Shown one piece after another: positions 50,347 through 58,278 of a stretch of 64,000 bases of DNA; position 1 is the first letter of the stretch; each line of letters begins with the position of its first letter. The stretch is from an uncultured Eubacteriales bacterium (GTDB taxonomy: Bacteria > Bacillota > Clostridia > Christensenellales > CAG-138): positions 124,001 to 188,000 of the forward strand of contig CACWYB010000001.1 in assembly GCA_902765005.1 (NCBI GenBank). The letters run 5' to 3'. The translations under genes and the position numbers were made by a program. The notes under the pieces are model-generated. The model searched no databases and had not been told where the DNA came from. It saw nothing but the letters and a program-made list of their open reading frames with translations.

Positions 50347-52218
50347 ATGTCGCTTATCGCTGTCTATCTGATCGCAGTGGTATTGTTCATACTGATCCTG
50401 ATCTCCTTGGGGTTTCAGCCCAAATTCATCGCCCGCAGCTCCGGGGCCCTGCTGTTTATCACCGGCGTGCTGGGCACCCTTTTCTACGGCTACGGCTACC
50501 ATACCCTCTATGAGAGCGTGTCCCAGGCGGCCATGCGGACCCTGTTCTCCGTTTTCTGCATGTTCCTGGGCCGAAACGAGATCAGTGCCATCGCCTCCAC
50601 CCCTCTTCTGCAGGCCCCGGCCATGCAGATTTTGCTCTATTTCACCCACCTGCTGGCCCTCTACTGCACCGCCAGCGCCGTGGTCCAGACCATCGGCACC
50701 CGGCTCATCCGCACCCTCCATTTGCTCCTGGTCCGCCGGGGCCGCCTCCACGTGATCTACGGCGCCAACGAGGATTCCGTCTCCTTCGCGGAGAAGCTCC
50801 TGCGCCAAAAGGCGGGCACCGTCATCCTCATCGACGACGGGGGCGGCAGCGGTCTGGACGGGCGCATACTGCGCATGGGGAGCCTGCTCCTCGCCGATGA
50901 AGACGCCAAAAGCGGCGGCTCCGCCCTGCTGCGCAGGCTGGGCATGAAGCCCGGGAACCGGAAGCTCACCCTCTACTGCCTGAGCCGGGACCCGGAAAAG
51001 AATCTGCGCTTCGCCCGGGCCCTGCAGACCACCCTCTTGGAAGGGGGCATCCACCCCGCCCAAACGGCCCTTACGGCCCTGCTCTCCCAGGCTTCCCAAA
51101 GCCCGGCGCTCCAGGCGCAGGAGGGTCGCTACGGCTTCGGCTCCGTGAACGCCATCGAGCCGGCGGACCTGGTGGGGCGGCTCACCGTGAAGGCCCTGCC
51201 CCCCTACAGGACCATGACCTTCGACGAAGCGGGCCGGGCCAAAACGGATTTTGACGCCCTGGTGGTGGGCTTCGGGCGCACGGGCCAGGCGGTGCTCCGC
51301 CAGCTCATCTTGAACGGCCAGTTCGCCGGCAGCCGCTTCCACGCCACCGTGGTGGCCCGGGACCCCTGGCAGCAGGCGGGCAGCTTTTTCGCCCGGTCCC
51401 CCGGGCTCCAGGACGCCTATGACATCGAATTTCTGGACGCGGACGCCCGGAGCATCGACCTGTACCGGCGGCTCATGGAGCGGGGAGATTCCCTGAAATA
51501 CGCGGTCCTCTGCACGGGCAGCGACAAGGAGAACGAGGAGATCGCCCGGGCCCTTACGGACCTGTTCCAGCAGCGCGGCCTTCAGCCGGCTCTGCTTCAA
51601 TGCACCGCCGAGGGCGTGCGCAAGGCCCAGGATGCTTTCGGCCCCGCCGCCTTTATGAGCCTGTACGCCCCGGAGATCCTCTGCTCCGACCAGCTGGACG
51701 CCATGGCCAAGATCCTCAACCACCAATATCACCTTTTGGACGGCCACACCCCGGAGGAGGACTGGAAGGCCTGCGACTACTTCAGCCGCATGAGCTGCCG
51801 GGCCGCGGCGGACTATGTGCCGGCCCTGCTGGCTGCCGCCGGAGTCAGCGAGGCGGACGCCCGGGAAAAGGGCCTCTCCCTCACCGAAATCCAAGCCCGG
51901 ACCCTGGGGGAGGCGGAGCATCTGCGCTGGTGCGCCTTCCACTATGTTTCGGGCTACCGGCCCATGCCGGAGGAGGTCTGGCGCGAGCGGGCGGCCCGCT
52001 ATCGGGCGGAGGCGGCCCAAGGGGGCAAGGGGACCTTGCGCATCGGCAAGGACACCCTGCAGCGGCTCCACGCCTGCCTCATCCCCTGGGAGGAGCTGGA
52101 TGAGCTGTCCGCCCGGGAAGCTGCCGTCACGGGCAAGCCGGTGGACTATCGGCAGATGGACCTGGACAACGTGGCCATGATCCCGGCCATGCTCCGCGCC
52201 ATCGAGAAGGGAGCCTGA
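50347..52218 (+). CDS. Membrane protein with TrkA-like Rossmann domains and a RyR-like domain
   Basis: A 623-residue protein. Three N-terminal helices (about 2-22, 33-50, 93-117); a first Rossmann-like region (RLHVIYGANEDSVSFAEKLL, ~132); a second with a clear nucleotide motif, DALVVGFGRTGQAVLRQLI (~303); and a C-terminal RyR-like domain from ~519 (EAEHLRWCAFHYVSGYRPMP ... RLHACLIPWEELDEL), in which the H-L-R-W motif and the 'H..L.PW..L' segment match prokaryotic RyR repeats. TrkA_N/RCK domains sense NAD(H) or other nucleotides and gate K+ transport; RyR domains occur in signalling and conflict proteins. First gene of a three-gene operon, 1 base before the channel-like gene. It has no obvious pore filter itself. 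Confidence 0.7.
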   Translation: MSLIAVYLIAVVLFILILISLGFQPKFIARSSGALLFITGVLGTLFYGYGYHTLYESVSQAAMRTLFSVFCMFLGRNEISAIASTPLLQAPAMQILLYFTHLLALYCTASAVVQTIGTRLIRTLHLLLVRRGRLHVIYGANEDSVSFAEKLLRQKAGTVILIDDGGGSGLDGRILRMGSLLLADEDAKSGGSALLRRLGMKPGNRKLTLYCLSRDPEKNLRFARALQTTLLEGGIHPAQTALTALLSQASQSPALQAQEGRYGFGSVNAIEPADLVGRLTVKALPPYRTMTFDEAGRAKTDFDALVVGFGRTGQAVLRQLILNGQFAGSRFHATVVARDPWQQAGSFFARSPGLQDAYDIEFLDADARSIDLYRRLMERGDSLKYAVLCTGSDKENEEIARALTDLFQQRGLQPALLQCTAEGVRKAQDAFGPAAFMSLYAPEILCSDQLDAMAKILNHQYHLLDGHTPEEDWKACDYFSRMSCRAAADYVPALLAAAGVSEADAREKGLSLTEIQARTLGEAEHLRWCAFHYVSGYRPMPEEVWRERAARYRAEAAQGGKGTLRIGKDTLQRLHACLIPWEELDELSAREAAVTGKPVDYRQMDLDNVAMIPAMLRAIEKGA

Positions 52219-52219
52219 C

Positions 52220-53767
52220 ATGAAACGCAAACGGCTTTGGTTTTTCTGCGGCGCGATCTGCGCCCTGGTTCTGCTGCTGTTGCTGCTGGTGGCGGTGGAG
52301 TCCACCGCCCCGGAGGCCACCATCGTCTCCTTCCCCCGGGCGGTTTGGTACGCCCTGACCACGCTGACCACCGTGGGCTACGGGGATCTCTTTCCCGTCA
52401 CGGCGGCGGGCCGGGCCATCGGCGTCGTCTTCCAGCTCATGAGCCTGGGGGTGTTGGGCGCCCTGTTCGGCACCCTCTTCTCCTTCCTCAACGGCCGGGC
52501 CCTGCCCCTGCTGCAGCTTCGGCGGCGAAGGGGCAAGCCTTGGTATGTGTTTTCCGCTACCTCCGAGGGGGCTTTGGCCCTGGCCCGGGGGCTGCTGGAA
52601 GAGGACGGGAGCCGGATCATCCTCTTCCCCCTGTCGGAGGGCGACCAGCCGCCGGAGGTGGGCCTGGGGCTGCGGCTCACCGTGGAGGAGATCTGCCGGC
52701 GCAAGGACCCCCAAACGGAGGGATATCTCTTCTGCCTCACCGACGACGAGGCCCAGAACGAAACCCTGGCCGAGGTCTTCGGCCCCCGCTTCACCCGGAC
52801 CTATTGCCGCACCGACGCCCCCGTGACCCAGCTCCCCCCGGAGCAGGTGCGGGTGAGCCTGCCGGCTTGCTGCGCCCGGCTGTATTGGGAGCAGCATCCT
52901 CTGACCTCCCCGAAGGAGCGGATCGTGCTCATCGGCGACGGCCCCTACGCCGAAGCCCTCCTGGAGCAGGGGCTCCAGCAAAACGTGGTGGACGACCGGC
53001 AGGCCGTGTGCTACACCGTGTTCGGCCCCTTTGAGGGGTTCCGCCGCAATCACCCCTTCCTCTCCCGCCTCTTTGCCGAAGCGCCCGAAGAGGATCAGGA
53101 CTGTCTCCGCTTCCCGGAAGAGCCCTGGAACGGGAACGCCGACGAGCTTTTGGCGGCGGACAGGATCATCCTCTGCTGCCAACGCGAGGAGCGGACCCGG
53201 CAGATCGCCTCGGCCCTCCTGCGCTTCTTCCCCGTCTCGGCCGCCGTCCATGCCCGGCTTTCCAGCCCCATGGACCGGGTGGCCGCCTTCGGCTCCCTCC
53301 AGGAGCTGTTCACCCCCGCCCTTATCCTGGGGGAGGCCCTTGACAGGACCGCCCAGCGCCTTCACGCCCGCTATCGGGAGAGCAACCCCGCCGCCCCCGC
53401 CTGGGAGGAGCTGTCCGATTTTCTGCGCCGGTCCAACCTATCCTCCGCGGATCACCTCTCCGTGAAGCGGCGCATCCTGGCCGCGGACGGTGAAAAGCTG
53501 ACCCCGCCCGAACGGGACCCCTACGCCGTTTTCGCCGCCTCCGCCGGGGAACGGCGGGCCCGCTACCGCCGCATCGAGCACATGCGCTGGATGCGGTTCC
53601 ACATGCTGAACAACTGGCAGTATGCGCCCGTCCGGGACAACGCCCGGCGGCTGCACCCCCTGCTGGTACCCTTCGACGCCTTGGATGAGGCGGACCAAAT
53701 CAAGGACGACTACGCCTGGGAGCTCCTGGGGCTCACCGACCCGGCCGCCCCCAAGGAGGTTCTATGA
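52220..53767 (+). CDS. Potassium-channel-like protein with Rossmann and RyR-like domains
   Basis: A 515-residue two-helix channel subunit. Helix 1 at ~8-26, pore helix and selectivity filter TTVGYGDLFP (Thr51-Val-Gly-Tyr-Gly-Asp56), helix 2 at ~66-90: the layout of K+ channels such as MthK. Then two Rossmann-like regions (KPWYVFSATSEGALALARGL ~107; ERIVLIGDGPYAEALLEQGL ~234), their glycine motifs weaker than in RCK domains, and a C-terminal RyR-like domain (~448-505; RRIEHMRWMRFHMLNNW, His454, then RRLHPLLVPFDALDE). A cytoplasmic ligand on the RyR or Rossmann part would gate K+ flux. Overlaps the TIR gene by 4 bases, so both are made together. The filter is complete, so conduction is plausible. 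Confidence 0.8.
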   Translation: MKRKRLWFFCGAICALVLLLLLLVAVESTAPEATIVSFPRAVWYALTTLTTVGYGDLFPVTAAGRAIGVVFQLMSLGVLGALFGTLFSFLNGRALPLLQLRRRRGKPWYVFSATSEGALALARGLLEEDGSRIILFPLSEGDQPPEVGLGLRLTVEEICRRKDPQTEGYLFCLTDDEAQNETLAEVFGPRFTRTYCRTDAPVTQLPPEQVRVSLPACCARLYWEQHPLTSPKERIVLIGDGPYAEALLEQGLQQNVVDDRQAVCYTVFGPFEGFRRNHPFLSRLFAEAPEEDQDCLRFPEEPWNGNADELLAADRIILCCQREERTRQIASALLRFFPVSAAVHARLSSPMDRVAAFGSLQELFTPALILGEALDRTAQRLHARYRESNPAAPAWEELSDFLRRSNLSSADHLSVKRRILAADGEKLTPPERDPYAVFAASAGERRARYRRIEHMRWMRFHMLNNWQYAPVRDNARRLHPLLVPFDALDEADQIKDDYAWELLGLTDPAAPKEVL

Positions 53768-56700
53768 CGGAACAACCTTCCCCCACTCAGGAACGGTCCT
53801 ACATCGCCTTCATCAGCTACCGGCATAAGCCCCTGGACAAGCAGGCCGCCGAGAAGATCCAGCGGGCCATCGAACGCTACACCATCCCCAAGGAGCTGCG
53901 GCGGACGCCGGAGGAAAAGCGCCTGGGCAAGGTGTTTCGGGACGAGGATGAGCTCCCCGCCTCCGCCAGCCTTTCCAACAGCATCACCTACGCCCTGGAC
54001 CACAGCCAGTATCTGCTGGTGATCTGCACCCCGGATCTGCCCCAGTCCCGCTGGTGCGAGCAGGAGATCCGCTACTTTTTGGCCACCCACGACCGGGACC
54101 ATGTGCTGGCCGTGTTGGTGGACGGGGAGCCGGAGGTCTCCTTCTCCCCCTACCTGCTGCACACCTTCGACGAGAACGGAAACATCACCGGGGACACGGA
54201 GCCCCTGGCCGCCAACATTGCCGGCAAGGGCCACACCATCGACCGCAAGGCTTTCAACAAGGAGATCGTCCGGGTCTACGCCGCCCTGCTGGGCTGCCCC
54301 TTCGACACCCTCTGGCAGCGGGAGCGCCGGGCCCGGGCCAACCGGCTCACGGCCCTGCTGGGGGTGGGCATGGCGGTGATGGCCGGCTTTTTCGGCGTGG
54401 TCATGAACAAGAACGCGCAGATCACCCGCAAAAACGAGCAGATCACCGAGCAGTTCAACCAGATTTCCCAGCAGAACGAACAGATTTCCGAACAGAACGA
54501 GCAGATCAACGCCCAAAACGAACAGATATCCGAGCGGAACCGGGAGCTGAAGGCCCAGCTCTCCTCCATCCTGGTGGACAAGGGCTACACCCTCCTGGAG
54601 GGGTTCGACCGCAAGGGCGCCCTGCAAAACGGCCTGGATGCCCTGCTGGAGCCGGGGGACGAGGACCTTTTCGACCGCCGGGTGGAGAAACTCCTGGACA
54701 ACGCCCTGGGGGCCTATCTGAACGGTTCGGAAAAGAGCGCCCTGCTCTATGAGCAGTCCACCAACATCAGCCACATGGCCGTGGATGAGAGCGGGGAGAA
54801 GCTAGTGCTCCTGGATGATGTGGGAAACCTTTCCTGCATCGACACCAACGCCGGGGCTCTGCTGTGGGAAGCCCGGTCCTTCGGCGCCGCCGTGTCCAGC
54901 GTGGACCCGCCCAGCCGCATCTATATTTCCGAATCCCAAAGGGCGGTTCTCTGCCAGGCTATCTCCGGGGTCTACGCCTTCTCCTTGGAGGACGGCGCGC
55001 CCCTGTGGACCTACCGCCGAAACAACCTGCTGGAAAACGCCTTCTTCACCCTGTCCCCGGACGGGAACACCTTTGTGGTCCTGGACAATCTCACCCAGGA
55101 ATACGGCACCAGCCAGCTGGTGTTCTGCGATGCGGCCACGGGCCAGGTCCTGGGCAGCACGGACCTGGAGGAAGAAGGATACACAGTGAAGCCCCCCTCC
55201 TATGACGGGGCCTATTGCTACGGCTCCGCCTTCTCCGACGACGGGAAGCTCTTTGGCTTCTGCGCCATGGCCAAAGCGCCGGAAAGCGAGCAGGCGGACC
55301 GGTTCCAGTTCTACCTCATCGACGCCGCCACCTTTGAGAAAAAGCACGGTGCCAAGTGGGATCTGGACAGCTCCCCCAGCTACATGGTCTACGGCATGCA
55401 TGTGGCCAACGACACCGGCGACATCTTCTGCGCCCAGTATCACTATCGGTTCGGGGGCCTGGTCACCTTCCGTTTGAGCTGGGCGGAGGATTCCTTCCAG
55501 CAGGTCTTCACCAACTACACCTACCGCACCGACTCCGGCATGGTCTTTCTCCTTTCCAACGAGGATGAGCGCATACCCCTGCTGGCCAACGACGAGCTGG
55601 CGCTGGTGTTCGTTCAGGATAACCTGTTCCTCTTCAACATGAAGGACGGGGAGCTGCGCAAGTCCTTCGGTCTGAACGGCACCATTCTCCACGCCTACTG
55701 GCTGGATCGGGACAACGACGAGGTGGCTATGCTCCTGGACAACGGCTCCTCTGTCTATTACCACCTGGGCCGAGGCTCCACCGCCATCGGGGAGAGCAGC
55801 ACCCTCCCTTGGGATCAAACGGGGCTCTCCATGGCCCTTCCCGTGCGAAAAGGGCTGGTGGCAAACCGAGAGACCGGCATGTATCTCACCGTGCGAAAAG
55901 CGAAGCCCACCCAGGTGCTCTCCATCCGCGCCATGACGGACCCCTCCGGAAAGGCGCTGCCGGGGCAGCTCACCAGGGGCTACACGAAGGAGGTCCATGT
56001 CACCCCGCAGGGGGACGCCCTCATGGTCTTCTGTAAGAAATCCGGAGAAGCCACTGTGCTGGTCTATGACGCCGAGACCGACCAGGTCGTGAACCGGCAT
56101 GTCTTCACGGACCTGTCCTACTACGATGTGACCGTACTCAACAAAGACAGCTTCTTTAGCGGAAACAAGATCTACTATATGGACGGGACGGAGGCCTATA
56201 TCGACCGGATCACCGAAGCCAACCAGTCCTCCTTCTTCGGCAGCAGCTTTATCCGGGCCCAGGTGTATACCGGCCAGGTCGTGACGGTGTATCCCTCCGG
56301 CGCGAACCTGACTCTGTTCCCCATCTGGCTGGACAACAGCCTGGTGGCGGAGAGCAACGACATCTGCAAGGGCCTTGCCTTCGCGGAGCGGGACCTTTTG
56401 ACCGTCGGCCAAAACGGCTATGTGCTGGGTTATGGGAAATACGCTTACATGACCGAGGACGACACCCTCTTTAAGGCGGAGGAGCCGGCCTTCGTGGGCT
56501 TTGACGCCCTGACGGGGGAGCGGGTGATCCTGGAGGATCTGTTCCCGGAGGCGGATGAGCGGACCGTGGCCATGGGCACCCGGGAGCCCCTTTTCCTGTG
56601 CCTGGACGACGGGGGCCGCCTGGCCCTCTACGACCTTCGCGCCGGGACCTCGAGGCTCCTGGCCCAGTACGCCCCCCAGGAGGTGAAGGCCTTCTGCTTC

Positions 56701-57066
56701 GCCACGGGGGACAGGTTCTTGACCGTGCTCACCGCCGCCGGTCGGATCGACTGCTATGAAACGAACACCGGTACGCTCGTCTATTCCCAGCAGCTCATCC
56801 AGAACATGACCTACATGACGCGGATCGCGGCGTATGATGACCCGGAGCGGCACCGGCTCCAGCTCATCGTCTCCGGCACCTATGATTACGGCATCTTTTA
56901 CTCCCTCGACACCGAAGCATGGACCGTGGCGGCCAACGCCTCCGATGTGTATCGCTGGCTCCCCGCCAACAACTCCCTCTACACCCATCGGGGCGATTCG
57001 ATCTACCGCTATCCCCTTCATTCCCTGGCGGATCTGACGGCCTGGGCCAGAACCAAGCTTCCCTGA
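53764..57066 (+). CDS. TIR domain / transmembrane / coiled-coil / beta-propeller receptor-like protein
   Basis: A 1100-residue protein. TIR domain at ~11-185: YIAFISYRHKPLDKQAAEKI, FRDEDELPASASLSNSI, YLLVICTPDLPQSRWCEQEI. Glu101 in the WCxxE motif matches the catalytic Glu of NAD-cleaving TIRs. A basic stretch (RERRARANR) precedes a single helix at ~198-214, placing TIR inside. Then a 50-residue coiled coil of seven-residue NEQI repeats (216-267) and ~780 residues resembling a PQQ/WD40-type propeller (LLDDVGNLSCIDTNAGALLWEA; FTLSPDGNTFVVLDNL), predicted outside. The propeller may sense a ligand and the helix/coiled coil bring TIR domains together. Translationally coupled to the channel gene. 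NADase activity and defence role are inferences. Confidence 0.85.
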   Translation: MTEQPSPTQERSYIAFISYRHKPLDKQAAEKIQRAIERYTIPKELRRTPEEKRLGKVFRDEDELPASASLSNSITYALDHSQYLLVICTPDLPQSRWCEQEIRYFLATHDRDHVLAVLVDGEPEVSFSPYLLHTFDENGNITGDTEPLAANIAGKGHTIDRKAFNKEIVRVYAALLGCPFDTLWQRERRARANRLTALLGVGMAVMAGFFGVVMNKNAQITRKNEQITEQFNQISQQNEQISEQNEQINAQNEQISERNRELKAQLSSILVDKGYTLLEGFDRKGALQNGLDALLEPGDEDLFDRRVEKLLDNALGAYLNGSEKSALLYEQSTNISHMAVDESGEKLVLLDDVGNLSCIDTNAGALLWEARSFGAAVSSVDPPSRIYISESQRAVLCQAISGVYAFSLEDGAPLWTYRRNNLLENAFFTLSPDGNTFVVLDNLTQEYGTSQLVFCDAATGQVLGSTDLEEEGYTVKPPSYDGAYCYGSAFSDDGKLFGFCAMAKAPESEQADRFQFYLIDAATFEKKHGAKWDLDSSPSYMVYGMHVANDTGDIFCAQYHYRFGGLVTFRLSWAEDSFQQVFTNYTYRTDSGMVFLLSNEDERIPLLANDELALVFVQDNLFLFNMKDGELRKSFGLNGTILHAYWLDRDNDEVAMLLDNGSSVYYHLGRGSTAIGESSTLPWDQTGLSMALPVRKGLVANRETGMYLTVRKAKPTQVLSIRAMTDPSGKALPGQLTRGYTKEVHVTPQGDALMVFCKKSGEATVLVYDAETDQVVNRHVFTDLSYYDVTVLNKDSFFSGNKIYYMDGTEAYIDRITEANQSSFFGSSFIRAQVYTGQVVTVYPSGANLTLFPIWLDNSLVAESNDICKGLAFAERDLLTVGQNGYVLGYGKYAYMTEDDTLFKAEEPAFVGFDALTGERVILEDLFPEADERTVAMGTREPLFLCLDDGGRLALYDLRAGTSRLLAQYAPQEVKAFCFATGDRFLTVLTAAGRIDCYETNTGTLVYSQQLIQNMTYMTRIAAYDDPERHRLQLIVSGTYDYGIFYSLDTEAWTVAANASDVYRWLPANNSLYTHRGDSIYRYPLHSLADLTAWARTKLP
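54418..54543 (+). repeat. In-frame ~21-bp tandem repeat encoding NEQI heptads
   Basis: Six degenerate 21-bp units built on AACGAGCAGATC code for the seven-residue repeat of the coiled coil in the TIR protein, with Ile at residues 220, 227, 234, 241, 248 and 255. Units have diverged in third positions, so it is an old, selected repeat and not a fresh expansion. Copy number could vary among strains. Confidence 0.8.
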
Positions 57067-57074
57067 CGCCCAAC

Positions 57075-57112
57075 AAAAAAGCCCCCGCCGCTTAAAGCAG
57101 TGGGGGCTTTTG
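57075..57112. terminator. Bidirectional terminator after the TIR gene
   Basis: GCCCCC (57081-57086) pairs with GGGGGC (57102-57107), with added inner pairs, flanked by six As and by CTTTTG. It serves the TIR operon and the convergent gene at 57124. Confidence 0.8.
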
Positions 57113-57123
57113 ATATGGGCGTT

Positions 57124-57735
57124 TTAATTGCCGGAGGAAGAGGAGGAGGAAGAGGAGGAGGACGAAGAACTGGCCTCCCGATCCTTGATCATGTGCTGGA
57201 GCGTGACCAATATGGCCACCACGATCTGCTCCGCCTCAGGCTGATAGATATCCACGCAGTACTTGTCGTGGATGGACAAAAGCTTCTGACCGATGACGGC
57301 GATGATGCTGCCGTCCGCGTCGTAGAGCTGGAAGTTCAGCCCCAGGATGTTTCCCCTGAGCTGCCAGCCCAGTTCCTCGATGTTGGTGATATCCTTGATG
57401 ATGTGGAAAAACTCGTTGGAAATCTGGAAGCTGGTCCCGTCCGCCATGGTGACGAAATGCCGCTCATGGAGGGAGAAGAACTTGCGCTCGATGTGAGCCA
57501 CCTGATTCCCGGCGGCGTCGGTGATGTCGGTCTTGTCGTGGAGGGAAGGGAACTTGGTGCTTGCCTGATAGACAACCTGTTCGTTTTCATCCACGATACT
57601 GATGCGGTGGTGCAGGGTGAATACCTTCGTGGAGGTGAACAGAGAGCGGACCGGCTCGCCAAACTGGGCCACGTTGTTCACATTGGCTTGCTCCCCCGCC
57701 TCACGAAAACGATGATGCTTGGAAAAGATCCCCAT
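57124..57735 (-). CDS. LURP-one-related (tubby-like beta-barrel) family protein
   Basis: A 203-residue protein with the LURP-one-related fold: VRSLFTSTKVFTLHHRISIVDE, VVYQASTKFPSLHDKTDITD, HIERKFFSLHERHFV and GSIIAVIGQKLLSIHDKYCV are the repeated strands with paired basic/aromatic residues. The family is related to phospholipid scramblase and Tubby; its bacterial role is unknown. The C-terminus is a run of 13 serines, encoded by a GGA/GAA-rich microsatellite (57130-57172), probably disordered and prone to length change. ATG at 57735 follows AAGGAGG. Convergent with the TIR operon, so probably not part of it. Confidence 0.8.
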   Translation of the reverse strand: MGIFSKHHRFREAGEQANVNNVAQFGEPVRSLFTSTKVFTLHHRISIVDENEQVVYQASTKFPSLHDKTDITDAAGNQVAHIERKFFSLHERHFVTMADGTSFQISNEFFHIIKDITNIEELGWQLRGNILGLNFQLYDADGSIIAVIGQKLLSIHDKYCVDIYQPEAEQIVVAILVTLQHMIKDREASSSSSSSSSSSSSGN

Positions 57736-57881
57736 GTTGTTGCCTCCTTGCCTGATTTGCGTGCCCGAGCCGGCGAACCGGCCCGGAATATTTATAGAAT
57801 ACCCCCTTTCGGCAAAAAGCGCAAGCATTCCGTCGGAAAAGAGCACATGGGGATGCATTTCAACCGACGGGGGCCCAAAAT

Positions 57882-57914
57882 AAAAAGCAGGCCCGCCAAA
57901 GGGCGAAGGCCTGC
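57882..57914 (-). terminator. Terminator of the 50-residue protein gene
   Basis: On the minus strand GCAGGCC (57914-57908) pairs with GGCCTGC (57893-57887) around a 14-nt loop, followed by TTTTTATTTT. It lies 17 bases after the small gene's stop. Confidence 0.75.
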
Positions 57915-57931
57915 CAAAGGGGATCTGCCCC

Positions 57932-58084
57932 TTACCGCTGCTCGGCTTTGAAGGCGTCCTGCATGTAGCTGATGGAGGGAAGGGCGTCATGGGTGTAGAA
58001 ATCCAGGGCGCTGGCCCGTTCTCCTTCGTTTCGGCTCTCATCCGCCTTGCGGCTTCCCATGAGTTTGTTATATAGATACAGCAT
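57932..58084 (-). CDS. Small hypothetical protein (50 residues)
   Basis: A 50-residue charged protein (MLYLYNKLMGSRKADESRNE...; ends SYMQDAFKAEQR) starting at 58084 with AGAGGA 8 bases upstream. The frame opens 18 codons earlier but without a ribosome site. A dedicated intrinsic terminator directly downstream supports a real transcription unit. No family recognised; no membrane segment. It is divergent from the AraC regulator gene. Confidence 0.5.
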   Translation of the reverse strand: MLYLYNKLMGSRKADESRNEGERASALDFYTHDALPSISYMQDAFKAEQR

Positions 58085-58203
58085 TTCGTGTTTCCTCTTT
58101 TCTGTATTGTTGCTCTCTCTCAAGCACGCCTGTATCATAAAACAAATCTAAAGTAATATCTACGAATTATTCCGCATCTTTTCCTAAAACTACAGATTTT
58201 TTG

Positions 58204-58232
58204 TTGAAAAGAGCACGGGTCTGTGCTATCCT
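58204..58232 (+). promoter_or_regulatory. Promoter of the AraC-family gene
   Basis: TTGAAA (58204-58209), 17 bases, TATCCT (58227-58232), 47 bases before the ATG. Confidence 0.6.
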
Positions 58233-58278
58233 CAGGGTAGAAAAACAGCCGCCCTTCTCAGGCGGCGGGGAGGAAAAT

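Noticed and set aside
54418..54543. Regularly spaced repeats that could suggest a CRISPR array.
   Set aside because: Units are contiguous 21-mers without spacers and lie in frame inside a coding region, encoding a coiled coil.
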